Source: JAGIBJ01 sp032119795
GTDB lineage: Bacteria; Actinomycetota; Thermoleophilia; Solirubrobacterales; Solirubrobacteraceae
Assembly: GCA_032119795.1 (NCBI GenBank)
Contig: JAUMFO010000019.1
Span: forward strand, 107,669-171,668
DNA: 64,000 bases
Reading direction: 5' to 3'
A program made the translations under genes and the position numbers. The notes under the pieces are model-generated. The model was not told the origin of the DNA. It worked only from the letters and a program-made list of their open reading frames with translations, and did not search any database. The first letter of the stretch is position 1. Every line of letters begins with the position of its first letter. Positions 41,801 through 48,200 of this stretch are shown here, in pieces.

Positions 41801-42753
41801 TCACGCTGGGTGACGCGCTGCTCGAGCTCCGTGAGCTGGCCGCGAAGCGTCCGCTCGCGCTGCAGGGCCGACTCCTCGGCCTGTTGGGCTCCACCGGCGC
41901 GCTCAACGGCGGCGTCTCGCTCACGCTGCGCGCGCTCGGCGATCGACTCGGCCGCTTGGACCTCGCGGGCGTTGCGTCGTGTGGCGTCCTCCGCGGCGGC
42001 GAGGCCGTCGCGGGCAATCTCGAGGGCACGCTCGGCGGCGACCGTGCGGGCTTCCAGCTCGGGAAGCCGGGCGACCTGACGCTGCATCGCCTCGACCTCG
42101 ACGAGGCCGCTGCGCGCCTCACGGAGCTCACGCTGCAGATCCGTGATCCGCCGCTCGTAGCCCGAGATCCGCTCCCGCGCGTCGCCGGCCTCAGCCTCGG
42201 CGGCCTCGCGGACGTCGGCCAGGGCACGCTCGACGTCTCGTCGCGCGTCGCGCTCGCGGGCGAGCCGTGAGGCCAGCTCGGCTTGGGCACCGGCCGGCGC
42301 AGTGTTAGTTCCACCGGTGCCGCTGCTGGCGAAGCGCGACGGGGCCGGGTCGCGCGGCGGGGACGCTGGCACCGCGCGGCTGGCGGGCCGCGGCGAGGAT
42401 GCCGGTGAGGAGGGAGACGCCTTGCGCGACGGACCGACCGGGTCGGCCGGCCGCGGGAGATCGATGATCGTCGAGCCCAGGCGAGCCGCGAAGGCGAGCT
42501 TGCCGCCCGTCAGGACGTCGTCGGGCACCGAGAACGCCACGCGCCAGACGCGCTGGCCTGGCGTCGGAATGCCGGTCCCTGGCCCGGAGACGGGTGGCAG
42601 GTTGAAGTCGCGTCGGCCGTCGTCGATGACGAGTTCGGGCGAGCCGAGCCCAGAGACGTCGCCATCCCAGCGGCCCTCGAGGCGGAGCGTCACCCAGCCA
42701 GGCGCCCCCGGGAGGCGCTCAAAACTCTCGACGTGGAAGGTGGCCGGGGCCAT
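29854..42753 (-). CDS. giant 4299-residue coiled-coil protein
   Basis: One uninterrupted 12.9-kb gene, a fifth of the window. Residues 1-100 form a small beta-rich domain (FHVESFERLPGAPGWVTLRL, WRVAFSVPDDVL). Residues 100-155 are Pro/Ser-rich. Residues about 155-4175 are almost pure Ala/Glu/Gln/Arg/Leu helix with no Pro or Gly runs: a continuous coiled coil. The tail (4175-4299) is Pro-rich, holds an acidic block DDLDDDLLLADDSG, and ends with basic KRYRGRRRFRP. There is no signal peptide or membrane helix, so it should be cytoplasmic. Internal 11- and 18-residue repeats occur. The start is 3 bp after the tmk stop. No family name is recognised; a filament-forming, spacer or chromosome-organising role is inference. 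SMC is excluded because no ATPase heads are present. Confidence 0.9.
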   Translation of the reverse strand: MAPATFHVESFERLPGAPGWVTLRLEGRWDGDVSGLGSPELVIDDGRRDFNLPPVSGPGTGIPTPGQRVWRVAFSVPDDVLTGGKLAFAARLGSTIIDLPRPADPVGPSRKASPSSPASSPRPASRAVPASPPRDPAPSRFASSGTGGTNTAPAGAQAELASRLARERDARRDVERALADVREAAEAEAGDARERISGYERRITDLQRELREARSGLVEVEAMQRQVARLPELEARTVAAERALEIARDGLAAAEDATRRNAREVQAAESIAERAQRERDAAVERAGGAQQAEESALQRERTLRGQLTELEQRVTQRDQALGELETRALGAEQTAAEQAEELSELRRDVELAESSAADWADARRTLEQELSDLRADLDAVRTHAESAAAEAEELRAALEAEQAARRQESELAQATIEEVALDRQREQEDADRERGELAQRGAELERELSASTAREAELRGEVDALREQNELGDDAQAKAGAERARLQRALDDAIEGLQQAIAARQVAEAEREQLVRERAVEVAELEAQRTAQDDQLRAIRADLERRTRELAELRADLEAERGEQEEQTSRLADQLAAREQLQAQLSRQRDELSTVRTELEVTQQRRAALSEERDGLLDRIGTLEALAERLQSEVDHASGEREELRTQLEAELLDARGLAGDAQEERDETRRTLAELRSELDTTRERLEQRDRLADQLADDLEELRRQLVDEQARTEGLLERSEKQAAGSEELAIRLAALDGELAEARARAEAAERDITEQRAAEAHALEQLEQKLNAERAEADQRVATAGGELDAARTANEALAGRLEETSARLEQLEDERHGLRSQLETAQAERESVEEEATDATRALEVVIQRLRAETEARVAELETELISAREGRDAGELETERLRRELADRQSRLEGLEAAHQDATEHASALDGELRELRAQAGDVSQALEKLHVEEERRAVAEQQLASLHEQLAESLEHLEAELSRSTQQQEDLDERAARIAELVDELQAARATTAQVQREADVLRGEAAQVEALERELSELRAAGEQRSEQLEIELQAARAVASDRADELARTQELVAAELADLEGQATSELAATRARAAADLDQQRSRVAELEGELREVREQLGQELASATELVEATRAEAAEALEREQARAAQELEEARATAAAQLADERARSAAQLEEQVERAAAAFDAERSELASALEAEREEAAAALETVEAQAAVALEAARAEAHAREAAAIAEAEERAAARLAEAGDGADAAVTQARQAAQAQVVEAQERAAAQLAEAQERAQAELAAAQEAAAAEIAEAKESAAAELAEVQEAAAAQVAAVQEAAAAELADARESAAAELQAAQAQAAAAVAEAVAREEEARAHADAAEAAARAAIDAAERDAHAALSAESAEAESRLAAALAEADELRASADAQLAEERELRAAEIAAAHEQAEREVAAAHASAERQVAEAREQAELEVAAALESAEQLVAEARETAQEQVAEAQLTASAEVSTVREQAEATVVAVREQAAQDLEAARAAADTQIAEVRAEAEAEIAAARLQAEAAIGELDQANAQAERVRAEGDGAVGELRAELAALREAAAAELAEADARAQAELADAREFAQLEVAEAREQAEAAVAEAREEAEAQAAAARAEADHAVAEARALAESQTTALRGEADQSVQALQSRLAEADARVEATNAELQETSAALAETVAGLQATRAELSETAQELQQARAALEQAQAEAQRQAADLRDEAEQQLAAAREASDESLTQTRARARAQLAEVQEETDAQLAEVRAQAETEIAEARAQASAEIAAAQAEANVAAERANDARDAAVAEATEARDAAVFALARAHEEHEEQLAAEVAAAELRAAEAREALEAQLAQVRQDAEEAIAAAEAARDQELAGLRDEHGSQLAAADAVHAQQLEAEQLAAAELVADLRARALELEAQAGELRRSLEDRDQRHEDEIVAIKTEHDRALASLRSEYAATVDGLRREHEEALAQERQLREEQTETLQGVWAEEVVELREAHAADAATLRDAAEDAVSELERLRAVQSEEIERVRAERADEVDSLTRQLAEAREATEAAITQAVAESRDRADAAQVGREQDRREHEEQLAAMSAQLGGIEAAAAVELVAAVERHEQSTRELRAEHARALAQEQASHEEALAALRAELDVASDDALAALSRDHAEALAAVESQLAEQLGVLQAERADHVATVERLESEQAEQLAELTQRFEAERVEASERFEAERVEALERLDAERVEALERLEAERLEASERLKADRLEASERFEAERAEFTQLTDHLEAQRAELSQRLEAQGIELTARLEAQTSQLTSRFEAEQTEAAERFDAERSELLARLESERAQHAEIVERLTAEHAQLLEALEADHAEAIQTLHAEQADRLETLAAEHHEQTDQLQEQLAAARAQLETTREELLAEQATLQERYADERDEILTEREREITALEADRDRLLATHAQALDEALAGAEQSLERLRSTLVAEHAQELEVVRERLGDEHAELVERLTAEHAVAMQAQAAEFAEQLARLTDDRDAAITLATVTRDAASAELDDERERLQAELAGVQSELRERSTELDDAHARMAVLVESGEQSAEQLAALQAQLDDRADELERLRGEAAAAATQLAEQRERHAAELAAAAIEAEATAAAARTLHDEQLAAAHAEFEARLAALQAEHDGELAAALAEHADDSERLAAVQAEATERLGALQAEASEQLQAARAEAAQDLEAAQARADEQLAAERAQAAEQLDVARAQAAEVEQTLRAEVEAAQLEAAEQLQLVQAQTAEQLEAIQAQAAEQLDAERAQAAELEQQLRAEVDAAQAQAADVEQQLRAEVDAVLAQAADVEQQLRAEVDLQVAAAAANVADAAQTTQAARAELEQRVVHLQTEAEERVAQVEAAADARVEQLEAEGAARLAELQAESEQRLAELQSAAERRVAELKREAEAERHAHADEVAGLREQLEGSAASSLLALRSEHDERLLQLHAEHEQARAEADAAHASALAEATARASDADEQLKAERARLEQERAESQQALDEQTAIVSQLREQLAEAELQAASTLQDREGLSEDLQRALVAHAEQLDASQELVAEHLARATQAQAEVESRDEQLQLLADERDQLSARVRELTEAAEHTHAELAAEHAALAAQLERLEEDRATVAGREERSLAAAAQEHAAQLAALQDEHDSVVAALRGEHASAMESVADEHRELVAGLQAELEESRQQLAEQSAQAGATLHAREQELTQALDIATEERDVALAKVAQDRDAAVAQAEQERDAAIAQAADEREAAQAQAQAALQQAEEARASALEQAAEELAQAAEERDAALAQAAEERDAALAQAAEEREAALAQAAEEREAALAQAGEQFESQLAEAVRQRDAAVAQAIQDRDAAVAAAQTDRDETLSTLKAQHQAELAALRDQLELGLAAAGDEHAELRELYAVQLAEAAEQHDRVLADLRSQHAADAAEAAERHQAQLDEAAATLASVVAEREQALAAAQAQHARVAEQLEAAAAHVAELEQRALQLEESRAAAQQSAAELAADVDTAQAQRDQIEQEAASALLAARTELEERLREIELDRDRVTVEFDEARQRLTAQLEESQDLAAQHLARATELEAELERTAAAVAERSDAASGASARVTELEQELVAVRAQHADVASSAERLRTETGNVRAELGAMIERQQIEHRERVAELEQQHLSRIGEVMAELEDLRESAMREQQARLAEQRAELEERLDTQEQAAAEAMSELEQSAQERRVQELAALRKELDAAHELRVETLIDQHEEQLQTQQAALADATEAADARARSAMESADSALEQLRARIAELEREVSAARTERDLAITNTAELDAGLGELQRRLADTTERAEAQAAEERVLREELAAATRIAEEADARADALQTERDVARSRAEQITTALEERASAAREEEISHERSVDQLTGRIRELEERISRIDAGRGELEASLTEREVELERLRRAQDLERAESVKTKKDLEAAHAQYDEIVDQLAAIRGERDGATSQLEERAKKLADVDDQRRAAEDQLAELRRESARQADRIDELELLHARAESALTGAEETEQQRRSLRAELDASNEALEHLRARYEELERRQRDDRDRQTSLQQELGGELERAADVGAELEDARREVDASTETVAELQRQLADRTRDRDDLGRELDELRGELGALQRALGEAPAPAPTPAPASPAQPGPAFEPRQPAAPDASPAPESAPEPPDRDTWAVLDDLDDDLLLADDSGVISVQPLGQPQSGPDGGPETPNEPPFPDVPPPPPGFDEPGPGEQGGPKRYRGRRRFRP
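32677..32841 (-). repeat. 33-bp tandem repeats coding hendecads
   Basis: Five copies start at 32677, 32710, 32743, 32776 and 32809, nearly identical. They encode RDAALAQAAEE-type 11-residue units within the giant coiled coil. They are coding and are not a CRISPR array. Confidence 0.85.
34201..34362 (-). repeat. 54-bp tandem repeats coding 18-residue units
   Basis: GACTTCGGCGCGAAG recurs at 34201, 34255 and 34309, a 54-bp period. The protein units read QAADVEQQLRAEVDAVLA with small changes. 18 residues equals one hendecad plus one heptad. Confidence 0.8.
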
Positions 42754-42756
42754 GAC

Positions 42757-43392
42757 TCAGCGAGCCACCGCGGCGTTGAGCAGGTCCTGGGTTTGCGCCC
42801 AGACGAGATCGGCGACCTGTTCGGGTGTGCCGCTGGCGTCGACCGCGCGCACGCGGCCAGGCTGCTCGGCGAGCAGGGCGTCGTAGCGCGCCTCGATCCG
42901 CGCGAGGACGGCCGGATCGGCCAGCTCCCAGCGATCCGGGGCGTCGCCGCGACCCAGGAGTCGCTCGCGCCGAACGGCCTCGGAGGCCTGCAGCAGGAAG
43001 GTGCGATCGGGGTGGAGCCCGCCGGTCGTGAGCTCGCTCAGGCCTGAGGTGAGGGCGTCGCCGAGCTCGCGGCCGGCACCTTGGTAGGCGAGCGTCGAGT
43101 CGGTGAAGCGGTCGACCACGGCCCACGTGCCTTCGGCGAGCGCCGGCTCCAGGACGCTGTCGACGAGCTGCGCGCGGGCTGCAGAGAACAGCAGCAGCTC
43201 AGCGCGCGGGGCCAGAACCGTCTCGGGATCGGCGAGCAGTTCGCGGATCTGCTCGCCCGCAGGCGTGCCTCCAGGCTCGCGCAAACCGATCACCTGGAAA
43301 CCGGAGGCACGGAGGCGTGAAGCGAGGGCTGCGCAGACGGTGGTCTTCCCCGTCCCGTCGAGGCCCTCGACGCTGATGAATCGGCCGCGCAC
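42757..43392 (-). CDS. tmk: thymidylate kinase
   Basis: A 211-residue dTMP kinase, essential for dTTP synthesis. The P-loop is EGLDGTGKTT near residue 10, REPGGTPAGEQIRELL is the substrate loop, VVDRFTDSTLAYQGAGR carries the DR(F/Y) motif, and the LID region is around RRERLLGRGDAPDRWE. Length is typical. The GTG start at 43392 is 6 nt after TAGGGT (43399-43404, minus), suggesting a leaderless transcript. The giant coiled-coil gene begins 3 bp after its stop, so both should be on one mRNA. Confidence 0.95.
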   Translation of the reverse strand: MRGRFISVEGLDGTGKTTVCAALASRLRASGFQVIGLREPGGTPAGEQIRELLADPETVLAPRAELLLFSAARAQLVDSVLEPALAEGTWAVVDRFTDSTLAYQGAGRELGDALTSGLSELTTGGLHPDRTFLLQASEAVRRERLLGRGDAPDRWELADPAVLARIEARYDALLAEQPGRVRAVDASGTPEQVADLVWAQTQDLLNAAVAR

Positions 43393-43463
43393 GCGGTGAC
43401 CCTATCGATTGGGCTGGGCGCCACCGGCAACGTCTCACCCGCGCGAGAAGGTGCTTTCTCCTA

Positions 43464-43492
43464 CGCCCCGAGCTGGAGTCGAACCAGCGGCC
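43464..43492 (-). repeat. duplicated 3' end of tRNA-Arg
   Basis: 29 bp identical to 43558-43586, which is the T-arm and 3' acceptor strand of the tRNA-Arg gene. Beyond it the sequence diverges and no 5' half of a tRNA is present. Partial tRNA 3' ends are classic attachment-site scars. Confidence 0.8.
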
Positions 43493-43558
43493 CCGCCCGC
43501 CGCAGGCGAGAACATCAAACGCCGCCGCGCCTCAATGGGAAACCACGGCGTGTGAAGC

Positions 43559-43631
<73 letters not shown>

Positions 43632-43670
43632 GGAGCGCCAAGGGTACAAGCGCCCCCGGGCTCGAGGGCT

Positions 43671-45305
43671 TCAGCGCAGCCGCAGCGCCGCGAGGTCGAG
43701 GCCGAGCACGGGGTGCATGACGACCGATCGCGGCTCGACGGAGCGCCCAACCGCCGCCGAATTCACCTCGTTGGCGAGGGGGATCGCGACGGCGCGGGCG
43801 ACGACGCGGCGCTCAAGCGCCGACCAGGCACCGGCGGAACCGGTGAGGGGCCGGGCACTCAGCGCCGGCAGGGTGCGTTCCACGAGGGCGTCGAGCGGAG
43901 CGACCGGCTCCAGGAAGCCGCCGGGGTAGGGCAGGGTCGGCTCGATCCTGACGAGCGCGGCATCCGCGAGTCCCTGCGCAAGGCGGCGCTCGGGAGCGGC
44001 GCCGCCGGTGCGTGAGCTGACGACGCCACCAAGCGACGCCAGCGCGCGGGTCGCCACCGAGCTGGGCGTCGCCGGCTTGGTCGCCGGCGTCGTGGGGGTC
44101 GTCGCGTTCGTGGCGCCTTCCGACGTCGCGGGAACCTCGGCGATCAGCCCCTGCGGCGGCTCAGCGAGCCGGATCCGCTGGCCGAGGAGCGGCGCCCGCG
44201 AGCTGGTGACGGGGACCGGCGGGCAGTCGTCTCGCTGGACGGCGCCGACCACCCACGCCGGAAGCAGGCCACACGCCGCTCGGTAGCCGGGGGCCGTGTC
44301 GAGTTCGCGACGGTCGACGGCTTCGGCAAGGGCTTCTCGGACGGGCCGCTCAGCGAAGGCTCCGGTCGACGAAACGAGGAGCGCCCAGACGGCCCCCGCC
44401 GTGGCATTGACCGTGGTCGACTCCGGCACCACGCGGGTCGTCGGCCAGGCCACGGCGTCGACGGCGAGCCCCACACCGACGGTGCCGTTGGCGAGCTCGC
44501 GGGGCCGTGCAAACCGGCCGAGCACCGAGATCTGCGCGGTGCGGGCGGCCGGGACCGTGTCGATCTTGGCCCGCAACGGGTTGGCGACCAGCTCAACGGA
44601 GTCGCCGGTGACGCGCGCCACGCGCAGCGGCCCCGTGGAGGCGGGCAGGGCTTTGGGATCGGTGCTGGGCACCTCCGGCTGCGGCGCCGTCGCTGGGCTG
44701 GCGAGGGCGAGGGGGAGGCGCCCGTCTGGCCGGCGGAGGCGCACGACGACCACGCCGTTTCGGTCGTCGGTGCGAACGCCTCGCAGCGTCTCGCCGTCGG
44801 CGCTCGGCGCCCCGACGACGCCCCGCAAGACGCCACGCAGCTCCGGGTCGGTCGCCACCTTCGACGCATGCGCGATCGCCCGCTCCACGTCTGAGGCCTT
44901 CACCAGACGCCCGTCGGCGTAGACGAGGCCAGGCCGCAGCGTGAAGCGGTACTCCAGGCGCTTCTCGGCGAGCCGCGGCAGGCTCATCGCGAGGGCGGGC
45001 TCGAGGGTCGCCGCGTTGTCGCCGGTCCCTCGGCGGAACGTAAGCAGCGGCGTCTGGATCGCGCTGGCGATCAGCCGCTCCGACGCCGTCTCGGCGAGCA
45101 CGGGGTCGAGCGTCTTGGGCGGGAGTCCGGCGGCGACGACGATGCGATCCGGCTGGCCACTGGGCACGGGCTGGGAGCCCTGGCCGGGGTCGTCGTCTCC
45201 CCCGCATCCGCCGAGCGCCGCGGCGGATGCCAGCACTGCGGCGAGGAAGGCGGCTCGGAGCGCCCGCGGCTGGGCTCCGCGGCTTCCGAGATCCCCGGGC
45301 CGCAT
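43671..45305 (-). CDS. peptide ABC-transporter substrate-binding lipoprotein (family 5-like)
   Basis: A 544-residue exported lipoprotein; the lipobox is ALGGC with Cys34. The mature protein follows the SBP family 5 pattern: LPPKTLDPVLAETASERLIASAIQTPLLTF, YRFTLRPGLVYADGRLVKASDVERAIAHA, and a C-terminal region with FAERPVREALAEAVDR. Such proteins bind oligopeptides or nickel chelates at the membrane surface. No permease or ATPase genes follow, only a tRNA, so partner subunits are elsewhere. The gene starts 5 bp after the nitroreductase stop. The middle third is weakly conserved and includes a Thr/Pro-rich stretch. Confidence 0.78.
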   Translation of the reverse strand: MRPGDLGSRGAQPRALRAAFLAAVLASAAALGGCGGDDDPGQGSQPVPSGQPDRIVVAAGLPPKTLDPVLAETASERLIASAIQTPLLTFRRGTGDNAATLEPALAMSLPRLAEKRLEYRFTLRPGLVYADGRLVKASDVERAIAHASKVATDPELRGVLRGVVGAPSADGETLRGVRTDDRNGVVVVRLRRPDGRLPLALASPATAPQPEVPSTDPKALPASTGPLRVARVTGDSVELVANPLRAKIDTVPAARTAQISVLGRFARPRELANGTVGVGLAVDAVAWPTTRVVPESTTVNATAGAVWALLVSSTGAFAERPVREALAEAVDRRELDTAPGYRAACGLLPAWVVGAVQRDDCPPVPVTSSRAPLLGQRIRLAEPPQGLIAEVPATSEGATNATTPTTPATKPATPSSVATRALASLGGVVSSRTGGAAPERRLAQGLADAALVRIEPTLPYPGGFLEPVAPLDALVERTLPALSARPLTGSAGAWSALERRVVARAVAIPLANEVNSAAVGRSVEPRSVVMHPVLGLDLAALRLR

Positions 45306-45310
45306 GCCGG

Positions 45311-45820
45311 CTAGGCCAGCTCGGTGTAGATCTGGTTGAGCGCGGAGCGCTCGGGCGTGGTGCGCTCGCCGGAGGCGTGACCGAGGTGGATCACCGCGAC
45401 GAGCTGCTCGTCGGCGGGGATCCCGAGCTTGAAGCGCGCGGGCGCGAGGCCGGCGATCGTCGGGCTCTGCCAGAACGAGTCGATGCCGCGGGCCGTCGCG
45501 GCGAGCAGGAGCGTCTGCACGGCGGCGGCCGTCGCCTGGAGGTCTTCCTCCCGGCGGACCTGATCGCCGGAGACGACGCAGCTCACGAGGACGCGCGTCT
45601 GCGCGCGGACGACCTTGCCTTTTTTGTCTGCCGGGGCGATGTCGAGGAGTGCCTTGGTGGCCTCGGGGCCGACGAGCCGAAACCGCCACGGGGCGGTGAG
45701 GTTGTGGTTCGGCGCCCACTGAGCGAGGTCGACGAGCTCGCGGACGACCGCGGGATCGATCGGCTCGTCGGTGAAGTTCTTGGTGCTGCGGCGCTCGCGG
45801 ATTGCGCGTTCGAGATCCAT
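45311..45820 (-). CDS. nitroreductase-family FMN protein
   Basis: A 169-residue FMN-dependent NAD(P)H oxidoreductase of the nitroreductase superfamily. RERRSTKNFTDEPID is the N-terminal FMN-phosphate motif, APNHNLTAPWRF the second FMN contact, and GIDSFWQSP plus VIHLGHASGER the C-terminal contacts. The physiological substrate is unknown. TAGAAT at 45830-45835 (minus) lies 9 nt before the ATG and is the best -10 in the window. The divergent SRAP gene starts only 40 bp away. Confidence 0.9.
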   Translation of the reverse strand: MDLERAIRERRSTKNFTDEPIDPAVVRELVDLAQWAPNHNLTAPWRFRLVGPEATKALLDIAPADKKGKVVRAQTRVLVSCVVSGDQVRREEDLQATAAAVQTLLLAATARGIDSFWQSPTIAGLAPARFKLGIPADEQLVAVIHLGHASGERTTPERSALNQIYTELA

Positions 45821-45860
45821 CGAGAGGCGATTCTAGGTGTCGCGGGCTACGCTCGGCCTC

Positions 45861-46544
45861 ATGTGTGGCCGGTACCGGACCAAGAACTCCGACCCGGAGG
45901 AGTGGCGCTCGCGCTTTGGGGCCTACGGCCAGGCCATCGCCGCGACACTCGGCCAGATCGAGGTGCGTCCGACCGACCCGATCGCCGTCGTGCGCGAGAC
46001 GGCGTCTGAGGAGCGCGTCGCCGAGGTCGTGCGCTGGGGCTTCCAGCCGCCCGGGGCCAAGCGCCCGCTGATCAACGCGCGCGACGACAAGCTCCTCACC
46101 TCGCCGCTGTGGCGGCGCTCTGCCGACGTGGCCGGCCGGCGCGTTCTGATCCCCGCCGACGGCTGGTACGAGTGGCTCGCCGCGGAGGATCCGAAGGTGA
46201 AGAAGCAGCCGTTCCTGCACACCGTCGACGGCGGCGCCCAGTTCGCCTTTGCTGGCCTCCTCGGCTACGCGATCGTGAAGGGCGAGAAGGTCAGCGCGGC
46301 GACGATCGTCACGACGAGCTCCGCCGGCGCCGCCGCCCGCATCCACGACCGCATGCCGGTCGTGTTGGATGGCCCGGAGGCCGAGCAGGCCTGGCTCACC
46401 GACGACGACACCGAGGCTGTCGTCGACGCCCTCTGCGTGCCGTTGCCGGACGGCCGGGTGGAGGTGCAGCCTGTCGAACTGCCCAAGAGCGACACCTCGG
46501 CGGCGATGAACGCGCCGACGCTGTTCGACGAGCCCGGGCGCTAA
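45861..46544 (+). CDS. SOS response-associated peptidase (SRAP/HMCES, YedK-like)
   Basis: A 227-residue SRAP protein that protects abasic sites in single-stranded DNA by forming a covalent link through its N-terminal Cys. MCGRY places Cys2 as required after removal of Met1. PLINARDDK gives the Asn, VLIPADGWYEW the Glu-containing strand, and IHDRMPVVL the His. ATG 45861 is therefore secure; TACGCT at 45848-45853 is 7 nt upstream. It converges on glpD with 4 bp between stops. Confidence 0.93.
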   Translation: MCGRYRTKNSDPEEWRSRFGAYGQAIAATLGQIEVRPTDPIAVVRETASEERVAEVVRWGFQPPGAKRPLINARDDKLLTSPLWRRSADVAGRRVLIPADGWYEWLAAEDPKVKKQPFLHTVDGGAQFAFAGLLGYAIVKGEKVSAATIVTTSSAGAAARIHDRMPVVLDGPEAEQAWLTDDDTEAVVDALCVPLPDGRVEVQPVELPKSDTSAAMNAPTLFDEPGR

Positions 46545-46548
46545 GCGC

Positions 46549-48198
46549 TCAGGCGTCGCCGAGCGCGCGGGCGTCGGCCAGCGCAGCCTCGGCGGCTGGC
46601 AGGGCGGCGGCGCGATCGGCCGCGACGAACCCCACGCGAAAGCGGCGATCCAGCAGGTCTTCGGCGGTGAAGGCCGCTTCGTGGAGGGCCGCGAATCGCA
46701 GGTCGGCGTGGGTCACGGGGACGCCCGGCGCAATCGGCTCGCCGAGGGCCGCGTCCTCGCGGATCCAGCGACTGACGAGCCCGGACTCGGTGCCGAACCT
46801 GGCAATCATCAGCGGGTCATCGGGCATGGCGGAGAGCTGGGTGCGCGGCGCGGCGCCCACGAGCGGCAGGCGCCGCGTCTGACTCGGGCCGGCGTCGAGG
46901 CCGACGTGATCGATCGCGGCGTCGACGGCGTCCTCCGCCATCCGCCGGTAGGTCGTCAGCTTCCCGCCGACGACGTGCACGGCGCCGTGTTGGCCGCGCA
47001 CGACGGTGTGTTCGCGCGAGAGGTCGGACGTCTCCTCCGGCTCGCCGTCGGCCTTGCCGGAGGTGCCGGCGAGCAGTGGCCGCAGGCCCGCGTAGGCCCC
47101 GAGCACGTGGGCCGGGTCGACGGGCGTGCCGAGCACGTCGCCGAGGGCGCCGACCATCTCGTCGATCTCCCACTGCTCAGGCTGGGGCACGTCGTCGATC
47201 ACCTCGACGGCCTCGTCGGTGAGGCCGAGGTAGACGTGGCCGTCGAGCTGCGGGAGCACGAGCAGGTAGCGGTTGCGCGAGCCGGGGTAGGGCAGCGTGA
47301 GACTCGCGCGCAGGCCAGGCATCGCGTCGCCACTGAGCACGACGTGGGTGCCGCGACTCGGGCGCAGCTCCAGCTCCGGCGCCAGGCCAGCGGCCCAGAC
47401 GCCCGTCGCGTTCACGATGGCGCGGGTCTTGATCGTCCCCGCCTCGCCGGTGAGCTCATCGACCACCACAACGCCACCGTCTTCGAGGGCCGTCGCCTTC
47501 ACGCGCGTGAGCACGGACGCGCCGTGTGCGGCCGCGGTGCGGGCGACGCCGACGACCAGGCGCGCGTCGTCGGTGAGCTGGCCGTCGTGGATCACGAGGC
47601 CGCCGCGCAGGCCGTGCGTGGGCAGCGACGGGGCCAGGGCGAGGGCCCCGGCGGCGCTCACGCGGCGAGGACCGGGCAGCTCGCGGCTCGGGGTGCGGGC
47701 GGCGCGGCGCAGCAGATCCCCAGCGACGAATCCGGCGCCCATCAGCGTGGCGCGCTGGCTGCCAACCGCCTCGATCAGCGGCAGCATCATCGGCGTACCG
47801 CGGACGAGGTGCGGGGCGATGAACCGCAGGAGGTTCCCCCGCTCGACGGCGGATTCGTAGGCGACGCCGACGTCACCACTGGCGAGGTAGCGAAGGCCGC
47901 CGTGGGCGAGCTTCGAACTCCAGCGGCTCGTGCCAAAGGCCAGGTCGCGTGACTCGATCAGGGCCGTCTTGAGCCCGCGGGAGGCGGCATCGAGGGCCGT
48001 CCCGGCGCCGGTGATCCCGCCGCCGATCACCACGACGTCGAACCGCTCGCCGTTCGTCGCCGCGTCGAGCTCGCTGGCGCGCCGGACGGCCGTGAGACTG
48101 CCGGAGGCGCGGACCCGCGGCACGTGGATGCGGCGCGGACGCACCGAGCGAGCCGCCTCCAAGGCGCGAACGGCGGCAGGGACGTGTCGAGGTGCCAT
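46549..48198 (-). CDS. glpD: FAD-dependent glycerol-3-phosphate dehydrogenase
   Basis: A 549-residue membrane-associated flavoenzyme oxidising glycerol-3-phosphate to dihydroxyacetone phosphate. FDVVVIGGGITGAGTALDAASRG (about residue 53) binds FAD, FGTSRWSSKLAHGGLRYL is the family signature, and the C-terminal VVGGKLTTYRRMAEDA completes the FAD site. About 45 extra N-terminal residues precede the Rossmann fold; a shorter start is possible. The gene is 2 bp downstream of the TetR gene. Its product, DHAP, is the precursor for the AGPS-like pathway encoded divergently. Confidence 0.93.
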   Translation of the reverse strand: MAPRHVPAAVRALEAARSVRPRRIHVPRVRASGSLTAVRRASELDAATNGERFDVVVIGGGITGAGTALDAASRGLKTALIESRDLAFGTSRWSSKLAHGGLRYLASGDVGVAYESAVERGNLLRFIAPHLVRGTPMMLPLIEAVGSQRATLMGAGFVAGDLLRRAARTPSRELPGPRRVSAAGALALAPSLPTHGLRGGLVIHDGQLTDDARLVVGVARTAAAHGASVLTRVKATALEDGGVVVVDELTGEAGTIKTRAIVNATGVWAAGLAPELELRPSRGTHVVLSGDAMPGLRASLTLPYPGSRNRYLLVLPQLDGHVYLGLTDEAVEVIDDVPQPEQWEIDEMVGALGDVLGTPVDPAHVLGAYAGLRPLLAGTSGKADGEPEETSDLSREHTVVRGQHGAVHVVGGKLTTYRRMAEDAVDAAIDHVGLDAGPSQTRRLPLVGAAPRTQLSAMPDDPLMIARFGTESGLVSRWIREDAALGEPIAPGVPVTHADLRFAALHEAAFTAEDLLDRRFRVGFVAADRAAALPAAEAALADARALGDA

Positions 48199-48200
48199 CG

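Noticed and set aside
43464..43540. A second tRNA gene
   Set aside because: Only the T-arm and 3' acceptor strand are present; no matching 5' acceptor or anticodon arm.
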